A DNA stretch of 64,000 nucleotides from Gramella sp. AN32 (GCF_023718305.1 NZ_QEYO01000001.1:1-64000), one strand, 5' to 3'; shown: positions 17,049 through 26,643, numbered from the stretch's first letter. Numbers and translations: made by a program. The notes: generated by a model from the sequence alone, not told the origin.

Positions 17049-19208
17049 ATGGAAAATCACGAACATCACCAACACAAGAAAAACGGAAAAGGAAAGAGTC
17101 TCACAAAGAAAGAAGCTAAAAAAAAGGTAAACGAAATAAAAGACAGCCTGGCCGAAAAAATAAAACACGGCCATAGTGAAGCTATGGATCATAGTAAGAT
17201 GGATCACGGAAGTAACGATCATTCAGGACATAGTCCTGGCCATGGGCAGATGGGGCATGACCATCATGCCATGATGATTGCCGATTTCAGGAAGCGGTTT
17301 TGGGTAACGCTGGTACTTACTATCCCAATTCTGTTCTTTTCTCCAATGATCCAGGATTTTTTGGGTTATGAATTTTTGCTTCCCGGGAACCAGTATATTC
17401 TTTTTGCACTATCCTCTGTGGTTTATTTTTACGGAGGTTGGCCTTTTCTGAAAGGTTTTATTTCCGAAGTAAAAAAAGGGGCACCCGGGATGATGACCTT
17501 GATCGCCATGGCGATAAGTGTGGCCTATTTTTATAGTTCGGCGACCGTTTTTGGGTTGGACGGAGTCGATTTTTTCTGGGAACTGGCTACCCTTATTGCT
17601 ATTATGCTGGTAGGTCACTGGATAGAGATGAAAAGCGTTTTGGGGGCATCAAAAGCTTTACAATTATTGGTGAGTATGATGCCAGCCGAAGCACATCGGG
17701 TGAAAGGTGATAACGTTGAAGATATAAAATTGGAAGATTTATTAAAGGATGACATCATTTTGGTCAAACCCGGAGAGAAAGTCCCTGCCGATGGGATTAT
17801 CACTGAAGGCACAAGCTATTTGAATGAATCTATGCTTACCGGGGAATCCAAACCGGTTAAAAAGGAGTTGGATGATAAAGTCATTGGAGGTTCGATAAAC
17901 GGAAATAGTACCCTAAAAGTTAAAGTGGAACATACCGGAAAAGACAGTTATCTCAATAAGGTAATCACCATGGTGGAGGAAGCACAGAAAACCAAATCCA
18001 AAATGCAAAACCTTTCAGACAGGGCCGCGAAGTGGCTAACCTATATTGCCCTGGCCATTGGATTTGGCACATTGGCAGTTTGGCTGATATTGGGCTTTCC
18101 TTTTGTTTATGCTTTGGAAAGAATGGTTACCGTTATGGTCATCGCCTGTCCACATGCACTTGGCCTTGCCATCCCATTGGTCGTTGCCATCTCAACAGCG
18201 GTTTCGGCTCAAAATGGCTTGCTGATCCGAAACAGGACTGCCTTTGAAGAATCCCGTAAAATTTCGGCATTGCTTTTTGATAAAACAGGAACTTTAACCA
18301 AAGGTGATTTTGGGGTAACCCGAATTAAATCAGTAAATGGGTCTTATTCTTCTGAAGAAATTTTACGGCTTTCAAGCGCCCTGGAACAAAGCTCGGAGCA
18401 CCCTATTGCCGTAGGTATTATTAAAAAAGTAAAAGAAGGTAAGGTTAGCATCCCAAAACCTGAAAATTTCAACGCCATTACCGGGAAAGGGGTTGAAGCG
18501 AATGTTGAAGGGAAACAAATAAAAGTAGTAAGCCCTGGTTATTTAAGGGATGAAAAAATAAACATTCCTGAAGATGCCTATAGCGATGCCGCCGAAACCG
18601 TTGTCTTCGTTTTAATCGATAATGAATTGGCAGGTTACATAGCACTTGCCGATGAGATCAGGCCAGAATCTGCTGAAGCTATTAAAGTATTCAAAAAGAA
18701 CAATATTAAAGTGCTGATGGCTACGGGTGATAATGAAAAAACCGCCAAAGCTGTAAGTGAAAAACTCGGTCTGGATGGGTATTATGCAGAAGTACTCCCA
18801 CATCAAAAAGTGGAAATCGTTCAGGAACTGCAAGGTAAAGGCGAATTTGTCGCGATGACTGGAGACGGGGTAAACGATGCACCTGCTTTGGCACAGGCCA
18901 ATGTGGGTATTGCGGTAGGCTCTGGTACCGATGTTGCCGCCGAAACCGCAGATATTATTTTGGTAAACAGCAACCCACAGGATATTGCCAACCTGATTTT
19001 ATTCGGGAAAGCAACCTACAATAAAATGATCCAGAACCTAATATGGGCAACCGGGTATAATGTTGTGGCCATACCATTGGCTGCCGGGGTTTTATATTCC
19101 TCTGGCTTTGTGCTGGGACCTGCAGTAGGAGCAGTATTTATGAGTTTGAGTACCATTATTGTTGCTATTAATGCACAATTGTTGAAAAAGAAAATCGGTA
19201 AAAAATAA
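17049..19208 (+). CDS. copB: CopB-type copper/silver P1B-ATPase
   Basis: 719 aa. A His- and Met-rich cytoplasmic N-terminus (about 1-75, for example MDHSKMDHGSNDHSGHSP) replaces the usual HMA domain. It is followed by the transport helices. The key motifs are LTGESKPVKK (actuator), CPH at residues 367-369 in the metal-passing helix, DKTGTLTKG (phosphorylated D411) and GDGVNDAPAL. The CPH motif and His-rich N-terminus mark the P1B-3 (CopB) class, which exports Cu(II), Cu(I) or Ag(I). This is the main efflux pump of E1. The start of the MFS gene overlaps its stop codon by one base. Confidence 0.9.
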   Translation: MENHEHHQHKKNGKGKSLTKKEAKKKVNEIKDSLAEKIKHGHSEAMDHSKMDHGSNDHSGHSPGHGQMGHDHHAMMIADFRKRFWVTLVLTIPILFFSPMIQDFLGYEFLLPGNQYILFALSSVVYFYGGWPFLKGFISEVKKGAPGMMTLIAMAISVAYFYSSATVFGLDGVDFFWELATLIAIMLVGHWIEMKSVLGASKALQLLVSMMPAEAHRVKGDNVEDIKLEDLLKDDIILVKPGEKVPADGIITEGTSYLNESMLTGESKPVKKELDDKVIGGSINGNSTLKVKVEHTGKDSYLNKVITMVEEAQKTKSKMQNLSDRAAKWLTYIALAIGFGTLAVWLILGFPFVYALERMVTVMVIACPHALGLAIPLVVAISTAVSAQNGLLIRNRTAFEESRKISALLFDKTGTLTKGDFGVTRIKSVNGSYSSEEILRLSSALEQSSEHPIAVGIIKKVKEGKVSIPKPENFNAITGKGVEANVEGKQIKVVSPGYLRDEKINIPEDAYSDAAETVVFVLIDNELAGYIALADEIRPESAEAIKVFKKNNIKVLMATGDNEKTAKAVSEKLGLDGYYAEVLPHQKVEIVQELQGKGEFVAMTGDGVNDAPALAQANVGIAVGSGTDVAAETADIILVNSNPQDIANLILFGKATYNKMIQNLIWATGYNVVAIPLAAGVLYSSGFVLGPAVGAVFMSLSTIIVAINAQLLKKKIGKK

Positions 19209-20452
19209 TGCAAATGAATAGGAAGCTTGGCAGGATTTTTTTAGTCCTGCTAAGTTTATTTGTGGTAATGCTCGGATATGGTATTTTATTACCTACCCTT
19301 CCTTACTATACCGAAAGATTAGCATTAAAAGACAATCTCGACGGCGACCCTATCAATTTCCATATTGGATTGCTCACGAGCATTTATCCGTTATTTCAGT
19401 TACTATTTGTAGTGGTTTGGGGAAAGCTTTCAGATAAATATGGTCGTAAACCTATTATCATTATTGGATTGATAGGGTTTATAGTAATGCAACTGCTTAC
19501 TGGATTGGCAACCTCTCTTACAATGCTTTATATAGCACGAATCCTGGGAGGGATATTTACATCGGCTGTTATTCCTGTTAGTAACGCATACCTTAGTGAT
19601 ATTACTTCTATAAAACATAGGACCAAGATTATGGCCTGGTCTGGGGTAGCTATTAGTTCAGGGGTTATTTTTGGACCTGTTTTGGGCAGCTTTCTATCCC
19701 AGACCAATTTGCATTTTGAGTATTCTATGGGTGTTCTACATCTGGATCGTTTTTCAATTCCTTTTTTTCTGGTGGCCTTTTTAGGATTCCTGGTTTTAGC
19801 ACTAATTATCAAAAAACTAACAAACACTAAACCAGTCGCTAAAATGCTCTCAAAAAAACCGAAAATAAATTTCTCTTTTAATAGATTTTTTATAATTCTG
19901 TTACTGCTTTCTTTTGTAATGCAGTTTGTAGTTACCCTCTTTGAAACAGTTTCTTCAATTTATGGAAAAGATAAGTTGTTGTTTACCAGTAATCAGATAG
20001 GTCTTGGTTTTATGCTTTGTGGAGCGGTAATGGCGGTATTACAACCTGTGTTCGCAACCTATGGTGAAAAAATATTAACTACAAAGCAACAAATTGGTAC
20101 TGGATTATTGATTTCAGGAATTTCAATGATCGCTTTTCCCTTTTTTAATAACGAATTTTATGTCTATGGCCTTATTATCACATTTGCCGCAGGGGGTGCA
20201 ATGGTGACGCCAAACCTGCTTTCAGCCGTTTCCCTACTTTCAAAAGAAAATGCAGGTAGCAATATTTCTATCCAGACATCGGCCAATAGTGTGGGGCAAA
20301 TTCTGGGACCGATTACAGGCACATGGATGATCGTTGGTAGTTTTTATTATCCCTTTGTTATAGCCGGTATCATTAGCTTGACCTCCATAGGATTACTGTT
20401 TTATTTAAAACTCCAAATGAGAATAAATGAAGATTTTCAACCTATTAATTGA
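19208..20452 (+). CDS. MFS efflux transporter
   Basis: 414 aa with about 12 hydrophobic segments. The loop motif between helices 2 and 3 is WGKLSDKYGRKPIII (MFS motif A), and RILGGIFTSAVIPVSNAYLSD follows, as in drug:proton antiporters of the TetA/Bmr type. The start is ambiguous between 19208 and the ATG two codons later. Overlap with the P-ATPase stop shows co-expression. The substrate is unknown, and metal-chelate or drug export are both possible. It is the last intact E1 gene before the right end. Confidence 0.8.
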   Translation: MQMNRKLGRIFLVLLSLFVVMLGYGILLPTLPYYTERLALKDNLDGDPINFHIGLLTSIYPLFQLLFVVVWGKLSDKYGRKPIIIIGLIGFIVMQLLTGLATSLTMLYIARILGGIFTSAVIPVSNAYLSDITSIKHRTKIMAWSGVAISSGVIFGPVLGSFLSQTNLHFEYSMGVLHLDRFSIPFFLVAFLGFLVLALIIKKLTNTKPVAKMLSKKPKINFSFNRFFIILLLLSFVMQFVVTLFETVSSIYGKDKLLFTSNQIGLGFMLCGAVMAVLQPVFATYGEKILTTKQQIGTGLLISGISMIAFPFFNNEFYVYGLIITFAAGGAMVTPNLLSAVSLLSKENAGSNISIQTSANSVGQILGPITGTWMIVGSFYYPFVIAGIISLTSIGLLFYLKLQMRINEDFQPIN

Positions 20453-20878
20453 ATTCTAAAAAAACTTTATACTCTAAATCTATTATATTACAATACATGT
20501 TTTATGAAGAATAGCCATTTATGGACTTTATGAACCATGTAAGACAAATCTCTGGCCTTTAGTTGCAGAGTTTTTGTTTAAAAGGTTTAGAGGCATTTTA
20601 TCAGATGTCTTCCTATAATTTCAACATTTTATATTTTTATTAAACCAAAATTTAATGGATAATTATTCTTTTCAAGGTAAAATATTATCAATGTCTCCCC
20701 CCTAAAGCCTAAAATAATAAAACCAGCATATCTTCTAGCGTAAGTATCTAACATCCTAAATTCATTAAGGATTTTAGGTATTAGCTTTTTATTCTCCTTC
20801 CAGTTTGTTTTTCATTTTCTCGTTCTCCATTTACTTCTCAGCCGTTACTGTTTTTTTCTTTTTATAAATGCAAAATAC

Positions 20879-20960
20879 CAGCATATAGAATTTAGCCGGA
20901 CTGCATAACCCAGTTGACTTCGTCTGCCCTTTTATAAGTCCTCCCTAATTCTATATGCTG
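20879..20960. repeat. Inverted repeat with about 49-base spacer
   Basis: CAGCATATAGAATTTAG (20879-20895) and CTAATTCTATATGCTG (20945-20960) are inverted copies, 16 paired positions with one base missing. This could be a terminator-like hairpin or the ends of a very small transposon relic. It lies in the 520-base gap (20453-20974) between the MFS gene and the integrase remnant, which otherwise shows no gene. Confidence 0.5.
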
Positions 20961-20974
20961 AAAATGTATCAGCA

Positions 20975-21166
20975 TCAAAAAGGAAACAGCATCCCTCTAA
21001 GACGACTTTTCCGGTCATCCCAGAGATTTAGGGTGATTCTACGTTGCAGGCTCAATTCAATTCGCTCTCCGTTAAGGGTAATTCTGGCATAAAGGGGAAC
21101 CTTACCATTTTTGGCTTTACTGGATTTTGGGATAAAGACAATCCCAAAGGTCACCGAATTTCTCAT
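20975..21166 (-). pseudogene. Truncated tyrosine integrase of island E1 (N-terminal arm-binding part)
   Basis: About 63 codons from the ATG at 21166 (MRNSVTFGIVFIPKSS), ending at an early stop. The sequence KVPLYARITLNGERIELSL followed by WDDRKSRLRG matches the arm-DNA-binding domain of the intact E2 integrase, in the same position relative to the core site. The core-binding and catalytic domains are missing. Upstream, 17 bases (ACGAAAGTCAAATCAAC, 21202-21218) are identical to those upstream of the E2 integrase (32221-32237). The gene is a remnant of the E1 integrase. Confidence 0.75.
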
Positions 21167-21248
21167 AATAATCGTTTTCAGGTTAAACAAAATGCGTGAA
21201 AACGAAAGTCAAATCAACTGTTCGGGCAAATAGCCCTAAATAATAAGA

Positions 21249-21267
21249 GGTCACCGAATCGGACTCA
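21249..21267 (+). repeat. E1 right arm-type repeat
   Basis: GGTCACCGAATCGGACTCA pairs with 240-257. Its end lies exactly 104 bases before the core site at 21371. The E2 arm (32279-32297) lies exactly 104 bases before the core at 32401. Confidence 0.6.
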
Positions 21268-21311
21268 TTTTATATGATTTCCCATCAAATTCTATGAGTG
21301 ACCTAAAACTA

Positions 21312-21347
21312 CAAAACCTTGTTAATCATATGATTAACAAGGTTTTG
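21312..21347. terminator. 36-base perfect palindrome next to the junction core site
   Basis: A perfect inverted repeat is centred on CATATG, with arms ending in AAAACC and GGTTTT. It occupies the same place relative to the core at 21371 as the terminator hairpin at 32344-32377 does relative to tRNA-Pro. It therefore probably acted as the tRNA terminator when E1 was next to the tRNA. The gap 21191-21561 holds only this, the arms and the core site. Confidence 0.6.
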
Positions 21348-21370
21348 ATACCATTTGATAATGGTCTTGG

Positions 21371-21384
21371 TCGGGGTGGCAGGA
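21371..21384. repeat. Core attachment site at the E1/E2 junction
   Basis: TCGGGGTGGCAGGA is identical to the tRNA-Pro 3' end at 32401-32414, in direct orientation. It is both the right end of E1 and the left end of E2. Confidence 0.75.
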
Positions 21385-21443
21385 AACTCCCAGCTTGTCG
21401 AAAGTCTCATCACCAGCCACTTTATATTTTATCGAGCGGATAT

Positions 21444-21462
21444 ATTCACTGAATCATTCACT
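21444..21462 (+). repeat. E2 left arm-type repeat
   Basis: ATTCACTGAATCATTCACT differs at one base from 32279-32297. It lies 60 bases inside the junction core. Confidence 0.55.
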
Positions 21463-21561
21463 AAACATAAAAGAACAACAGCGTTAATTTCAATTAATCG
21501 CCTTTGATAGTATAAAAATACAAAAAATATTAATTTCAATATATGGGCTTGAAAACCCATA

Positions 21562-24543
21562 TTAAATAAGCCTTTCCTCCAAAGCACTTTTCCACACTAT
21601 AAAACCTTTACGCTGATCAGAATAATCATGGATGATTCGGCTAAAATTTTCTACAGAAGTTTCTAAAAAAACCTGTCTGCCCTTGTTTCTAATTAGGTTT
21701 AAATCTTTATCAACTGCATTTATATTATCTTTTAAGGCCTCTAATTTTTTGTCCAAATGCCATATGTACGTTGCCTCTTCAGTATCCAAGGTTTCCAAAA
21801 TTAAATGATAAGCTTCGCTTCCCGCAATTAAAAAGACAAACGAAAAGGGGTGTAATACAAAGCGAAGTTTCATAATTTCACTTTCATGCCTGGAGGCCAA
21901 AAACCTTAATTGGTAGAAGTGTTTTACATCCCTATTCTTTAAAATATCATTTAATAGATTCTCTTCTGAACCATAAATTGATTGATCGGTTTGATTCTCC
22001 TGTAATTGCTTTAAATCCAATAATTTTTCTTCAGCCTCAGAGGAATAAGTTTTACCAAGAATACCTTTTTCAATAAAACGAAATTTTACACTTTCAATAA
22101 TCTCCTGGTTGATTTTCTCTATATCATTAGATTTAGCAGATTGAGCTACCAACATCTCATCTTCATACTCGGCAAATATTTCAACTTCTATCAACTTTGA
22201 TTTCAATACTTTTGAAAAGTATGGCTTTAACACATCAAACTCTGGTCGCAAATCATCATTTTCAACTTCGAATTCAAGGTTTGTTTTGATTTTCGGAACC
22301 TCATATTTAAATGCAACAGCTCCATACCGAAAGTCCAAATCAGCTATGGCCACTTTAATTTTTCTATCGATCGTTACGTTTCGGGTGGAATCCTTTAAGC
22401 TTATTTCTTCATCAAATAAGGTGGCTTGTTTATCAAAGTGCCTATAATGTTTATTCCTTTTTAGAAAAAGGCGGTCCAGATAAGCAATTTGATGATCCCT
22501 ATAATCATAAATAATTGGAGTGATTTCAGAGCGTTGTACCCGCCCGATATACTGAATAAGCTTGCCTTTGAAAGAAAAAGGATAGGCCAGGAAAAGGCAG
22601 GAAGCATTTTGAAGATCGGTACCCTCACCGAAAAACTGTCCTGTAGTAATCAATACCTGATAATTACCTTCGTTCAGTAATTTCCATTTGGATTTGCGGC
22701 TAATTTCTGAATCTTCCCCGCTCAATGTAACAGATTCAAAAGACTGTTTAAGCAATTGATTTAAAGCATCTATATGTTCCTTTCGCTCCGTAATAATAAC
22801 GGCTCTTTTTCCAAGCTTCAATTCTACAACTACATCTTTTAAAATCAACTCATTTCTGGCAGAATCGTGTACCAGTATTTTTGACAAGGTTTCAAAAATA
22901 TCTGTTTTTGGGTTATAGGGGACATTCAGGGAGGTGTTCCTTATTACAATCCGTGGGCGCTTATATTTCTTTATATCACTTGGTTTGATTTCGGCAATTG
23001 TTTCACCCAAATAAATAAACAGCAGTTTTTCATCATTCCCTTTTCGGAAAGGAGTGGCAGTCAACCCATATTGATAATATGGGGAAAGTTTTGAAATAGT
23101 ATTTCTATAGGTTTCCGCAGGTATATGGTGACACTCATCAATAATTAGAGTACCAAAAGACTGGATGAATTCTTTTGACTCCTGTTTTTCAATATACTTT
23201 CCCAGGCTTTGGATCATGGCAACGGTAAGGCTTTTACCCAATTTTGCTTTTCCTTGTCCTATTTTCCCAATTTCATTTTTAGGAATCCCCAGGAAGCTTT
23301 GTATGCGCTCGATCCATTGTTCCAACAGTTGTTTTCTGTGAACAATGATGAGGGCTGGTTGCTCTTTATTGGCAATAATTTTCAAGCCTATTACCGTTTT
23401 GCCCGAACCGGGCGGAGCCGAAATAATCCCAAAATCTTTATTTGATGCTGCTTTGATCCCTAACGTTTGGTGGGAACGCAGGTTTAAATCACAAGAAAAT
23501 TTTACTGAGGCTTGTTTCTTCCTGTTGTCCAAAAATTCAAAATCCACCTTTTGTTTTTTACAATATCTGAGTAGTTTTCCAATAAACCCCCTAGGCATAA
23601 TTACCTCGTCTTGAGTACCTTCTATACAACTGAAATAAGGTTGTGTCCCCCAGGTGTTTTTTCCAGATTTCTTTTTGATGAAGTATTCAGAATTGGCAAA
23701 ATTCAGTTCTTCTTTTAGGAAATTTATTAAATCGGTATCAATTTCTGCCCTGTTTAACCGAATAGTATTGCTTAAACTTATTTGAAGTCTTCCTGAAGTA
23801 TCTCGACTGGGGTTACTTTCAGAAATGGGCATTAGCGCCTGATATAATTTATCAAGACGATTTACAGATACTTTCTGTATAGTGGATAAAAATTTCTCCT
23901 GATCATGATAGGGTTTCAGCTCATCTGTATACAGATCAACAAAACAGCTATTGCCTTGTTCAAGGGCAGGTTTATGGAATGGTAACGCAATGAGGTTACC
24001 CAGGCCTTTACCTGAGAGAAAATCCTGATTGGGAAATAAGCGGTCAAAACTGGAGCTTTTATCAAAGATGGAAAACAAACCAACCTGTTCCAACAAATTG
24101 GTTATAATTCTTCTACTTTTAATAGCCGGGTAAGGTTGTTCAAAGAATATCCAAACGTGGCCTCCTTTACCTGAACGGGATCGTTCCAGGTATGCGGGAA
24201 TATTATTTTCAGTACAAATTTCAATGAATTTCCTGCATTCTCCTATCCAGTTCTTTTTGTCGAAATCAGCTGCAATAAACCAGGAAGCATTATTCTTAAG
24301 CAATGGATAAATGCCTAATAATTGTTCACCTCTCAGGTGTTTTTGAATCTGATTATCAGTTAATGGCAGGTAGGTTTTATCTTTATAGTTTTTAAATGAG
24401 CCTCCTTTCATTTTATGTAATCTGTACATATAGGGATCATAACTATAGGCGGGCATGTATCCGCTCTTTTTACCTTTCTGCCAGTGAATGGCAAAAGCGT
24501 CTTGTCGGGCTTTAAATAGAGAATTTAATAAGCTAATTTTCAT
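21562..24543 (-). CDS. TOTE-type archaeo-eukaryotic primase-SF2 helicase protein
   Basis: 993 aa. Residues about 30-210 form an archaeo-eukaryotic primase domain with all three catalytic motifs: the acidic pair in AADFDKK (D93, D95), SGKGGHVWIFF (H129) and CFVDLY. Residues about 365-730 form an SF2 DEAD/DEAH helicase: Walker A APPGSGKT (about 375-383), DECHH (about 468), YGLTATPFRKG, and a C-terminal part with YIGRVQRSE. The last ~260 residues are unassigned. This primase-helicase arrangement is known from TOTE-type conflict systems, proposed to act against invading DNA. Replication of the island is an alternative. Probably co-transcribed with the AlbA_2 gene 42 bases upstream. Confidence 0.82.
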   Translation of the reverse strand: MKISLLNSLFKARQDAFAIHWQKGKKSGYMPAYSYDPYMYRLHKMKGGSFKNYKDKTYLPLTDNQIQKHLRGEQLLGIYPLLKNNASWFIAADFDKKNWIGECRKFIEICTENNIPAYLERSRSGKGGHVWIFFEQPYPAIKSRRIITNLLEQVGLFSIFDKSSSFDRLFPNQDFLSGKGLGNLIALPFHKPALEQGNSCFVDLYTDELKPYHDQEKFLSTIQKVSVNRLDKLYQALMPISESNPSRDTSGRLQISLSNTIRLNRAEIDTDLINFLKEELNFANSEYFIKKKSGKNTWGTQPYFSCIEGTQDEVIMPRGFIGKLLRYCKKQKVDFEFLDNRKKQASVKFSCDLNLRSHQTLGIKAASNKDFGIISAPPGSGKTVIGLKIIANKEQPALIIVHRKQLLEQWIERIQSFLGIPKNEIGKIGQGKAKLGKSLTVAMIQSLGKYIEKQESKEFIQSFGTLIIDECHHIPAETYRNTISKLSPYYQYGLTATPFRKGNDEKLLFIYLGETIAEIKPSDIKKYKRPRIVIRNTSLNVPYNPKTDIFETLSKILVHDSARNELILKDVVVELKLGKRAVIITERKEHIDALNQLLKQSFESVTLSGEDSEISRKSKWKLLNEGNYQVLITTGQFFGEGTDLQNASCLFLAYPFSFKGKLIQYIGRVQRSEITPIIYDYRDHQIAYLDRLFLKRNKHYRHFDKQATLFDEEISLKDSTRNVTIDRKIKVAIADLDFRYGAVAFKYEVPKIKTNLEFEVENDDLRPEFDVLKPYFSKVLKSKLIEVEIFAEYEDEMLVAQSAKSNDIEKINQEIIESVKFRFIEKGILGKTYSSEAEEKLLDLKQLQENQTDQSIYGSEENLLNDILKNRDVKHFYQLRFLASRHESEIMKLRFVLHPFSFVFLIAGSEAYHLILETLDTEEATYIWHLDKKLEALKDNINAVDKDLNLIRNKGRQVFLETSVENFSRIIHDYSDQRKGFIVWKSALEERLI

Positions 24544-24585
24544 TATCTAAATATTGCTTTACAAGCTTTGTTTAAGTAGATTATA

Positions 24586-26013
24586 TTACAAATTTATCTT
24601 CCAATATCCTCCCTTGTTAGGGCCAACCCTCTTAATTACATCTTTTTCTTTTAATTTGGCGATTTGTTTTTCAACGGCTCTTTCTGTGATGCCAATAACT
24701 TCAGCCATTGCAGAAGCTGATATATATTGATCATTAAAAATTAATTCTAATATTTTCTCCGAACTTTCTCCGAACCTTTCTCCGAACTTCTTCCGAACTT
24801 CTTCCCAATTATTTGGCGTTACAACTTTTTCATCTTCCTTTGCTTGCAATGGTATAACCGCTTTGAAAATATCATCTTCAACAAATTCAGGATTCGTACC
24901 GGGAGTATAAATACTACAATATTTAAAGGTGTTCCGTACCCCCGAGCCCAATTCATCTACACGGCCTATTTCTTTAAAGAACTTTGCTATTACAGGATTT
25001 TTAGGATAGGGAGAAAAGTTAGCGGGATCAATTAAACCCCCATCATGTGGTCGATTCCAGTTTTCTGTAATTACTTTTTCCTTTTCAATAACAAGTTTAG
25101 CGGGAAATGCATTGGCATATTCCCTATGAATTAGAAGGTTCCCAACAATCTCCCGAAAAATGTGGTCACGTAAACTTATACGCTGTTCACCCTCTTGATA
25201 AAACTTGTCAGGCAGATGTTTTCTTATAAAATCCATAAGCCTATCATAACTTTCAACCAGGTTAGTTCGTATATCATCACGATCGTCATAACGATCTATG
25301 TTTTCTACTCGTAAAATAGCATCCGTTTTATGATGCGGCAAGACACTTTGAATAACCTCGTCTTTTCCAAACAATAGTACAGCTGCTAAAGTATATCCAT
25401 TTTTACCGGTCTGGTGATCGTGTTTAAATAATCCAGCTGAACGCATCATTTCTTCATTATCCATATCCAGCCAAGGGTGATTTGCCCTCTGGTTTCTTGC
25501 AAGGGTACGCACACGAGTAAAAAGATCTTGTTTGAAATCAGATAAATTTAAATAGGGGTAAATTTTGTTCTCGGAATAAATACTTTGTTTTCGGAGATAG
25601 AGTTGCGTTACCCGTTCCGTTTGTCCTGTAATATTAAAATCCCCATCCTCATTTCGGTCAAAAATTTTCCCGTTGCTACTATGTACCTGGGAGCTTTCGG
25701 GTACAAACACATAGATTATTTTTTTATTTCCATAATCGATGACCTGGGGTGATAAGTAGAAGGGTGGATTAAGCTTTTGGGGATTGTTAGCCATCGTTAC
25801 AATATTATTATTGATATCCTGCACACAATCCTCAATTATTCCCTGTACCGTGCCATCATCCTTAACTCCCAACAATAAATGGCCTCCTTTTCTATTAAGA
25901 AAAGCACAAATAGATTCAAAAACATCCTTGTTCAACTCAAATTCTGCCGTTTTGAATTCTACGTCAGTACTCTCACCTTTTTGTAATATTTCCTTTATTC
26001 TTTCCGAAGTCAT
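24586..26013 (-). CDS. AlbA_2 (Schlafen-like) ATP-binding protein with winged helix
   Basis: 475 aa. The N-terminal AlbA_2 domain (about 10-130) reads ESTDVEFKTAEFELNKDVFE, then NRKGGHLLLGVKDDG. A middle segment with a GHKL-like ATP-binding part contains FREIVGNLLIHREY and GRVDELGSGVRNTFKY (about 290-370). A linker with KFGERFGESSEKIL follows. A C-terminal winged helix (about 415-475) contains ISASAMAEVIGITERAVEKQI. It belongs to the COG2865 group, commonly called transcriptional regulators or RecG-related, and frequent in defence islands. RNA or DNA binding is likely. It lies upstream of the primase-helicase in the same direction, suggesting a two-gene unit. Confidence 0.8.
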   Translation of the reverse strand: MTSERIKEILQKGESTDVEFKTAEFELNKDVFESICAFLNRKGGHLLLGVKDDGTVQGIIEDCVQDINNNIVTMANNPQKLNPPFYLSPQVIDYGNKKIIYVFVPESSQVHSSNGKIFDRNEDGDFNITGQTERVTQLYLRKQSIYSENKIYPYLNLSDFKQDLFTRVRTLARNQRANHPWLDMDNEEMMRSAGLFKHDHQTGKNGYTLAAVLLFGKDEVIQSVLPHHKTDAILRVENIDRYDDRDDIRTNLVESYDRLMDFIRKHLPDKFYQEGEQRISLRDHIFREIVGNLLIHREYANAFPAKLVIEKEKVITENWNRPHDGGLIDPANFSPYPKNPVIAKFFKEIGRVDELGSGVRNTFKYCSIYTPGTNPEFVEDDIFKAVIPLQAKEDEKVVTPNNWEEVRKKFGERFGESSEKILELIFNDQYISASAMAEVIGITERAVEKQIAKLKEKDVIKRVGPNKGGYWKINL

Positions 26014-26095
26014 TATATGGTTGTTTCTTATACGGTAAAGATAAAAGCCTCATCGAAAAATATCGACAAGGCTTTTCAATTATGAAAATCTAAAA

Positions 26096-26503
26096 TTATT
26101 TTTTCTTCAAAAGCTCTTCGAGATATAAAACTTTATCCTTTTCAGCCTGAACAAGACGCTCATAAAGCTTTTTATTTTCCTCATAAGATTCAAGAAGTTT
26201 TTCTAATGGATTAATTGTACACCCATAATTCACGGCTGAGGAATTATCAACAGTATATGTATTACCAATAATGTTTAAAATTGCTTCCTCTGAGAAATTC
26301 CCAATAGCTTCCTTAGAAACACCTAGAACCTTTGCTATTTTTTCAATTCTCTCGTCATCTAAAGTTTCGCTTTGCTCCAAATGGGAAACGCTTTGTTGGC
26401 TAATGCCTAATTCTTCGGCGAGGGTTTCCTGTTTCATTCCCCGAAGTTCACGAATGCGGGCAATCTTTCTGCCTATATGGTTGGGTTTGGTAGCTGTTGT
26501 CAT
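26096..26503 (-). CDS. XRE-family regulator 1
   Basis: 135 aa from the ATG at 26503 (MTTATKPNHIG). A longer start at 26521 (MIIFDI) is possible. It has a helix-turn-helix at about 15-65: RIRELRGMKQETLAEELGISQQSVSHLEQ. A coiled C-terminal tail contains YERLVQAEKDKVLYLEELL. It lies 82 bases upstream of the AlbA_2 gene in the same direction and is a likely repressor or activator of the AlbA_2/primase-helicase unit. The tail resembles those of the XRE genes on the other strand. The upstream 20-base repeat is shared with the Cys-rich gene of E1. Confidence 0.8.
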   Translation of the reverse strand: MTTATKPNHIGRKIARIRELRGMKQETLAEELGISQQSVSHLEQSETLDDERIEKIAKVLGVSKEAIGNFSEEAILNIIGNTYTVDNSSAVNYGCTINPLEKLLESYEENKKLYERLVQAEKDKVLYLEELLKKK

Positions 26504-26545
26504 AATATCAAATATAATCAATCTTTTTATTTCACTCCCGGCTTT

Positions 26546-26565
26546 GTAAAAAACAATCCATTTTT
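26546..26565 (-). promoter_or_regulatory. 20-base repeat upstream of XRE regulator 1
   Basis: This is identical to 6397-6416 and similarly placed relative to a minus-strand gene. It lies in the divergent region between XRE 1 and XRE 2, so it could control either strand. Confidence 0.45.
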
Positions 26566-26643
26566 GGTAGGATACAATTCATATTGGTTCGCTAAAAGGA
26601 TTTCCGGTTATTTATTTACATAGTAAATCAAAATACCCTGATT

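Larger units (their letters stand above)
165..21384. mobile_element. Island E1: copper/stress resistance island at tRNA-Pro
   Basis: The boundaries come from a core repeat. TCGGGGCGGCAG at 165-176 differs at one base from the matching part of TCGGGGTGGCAGGA at 21371-21384, and the latter is the tRNA-Pro 3' end sequence found again at 32401. Just inside each end lies an E1-specific arm repeat, GGTCACCG(A)ATCGGACTCA, at 240-257 and 21249-21267. A remnant integrase (20975-21166) sits by the right end. The cargo is copper/silver resistance and stress genes. With the integrase truncated, E1 probably cannot move by itself, but the E2 integrase might act on it. That last point is inference. Confidence 0.7.

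Noticed and set aside
19208..20452. Tetracycline resistance protein TetA
   Set aside because: It is only generally similar to drug:proton antiporters. The copper-island context gives no support for tetracycline as substrate.
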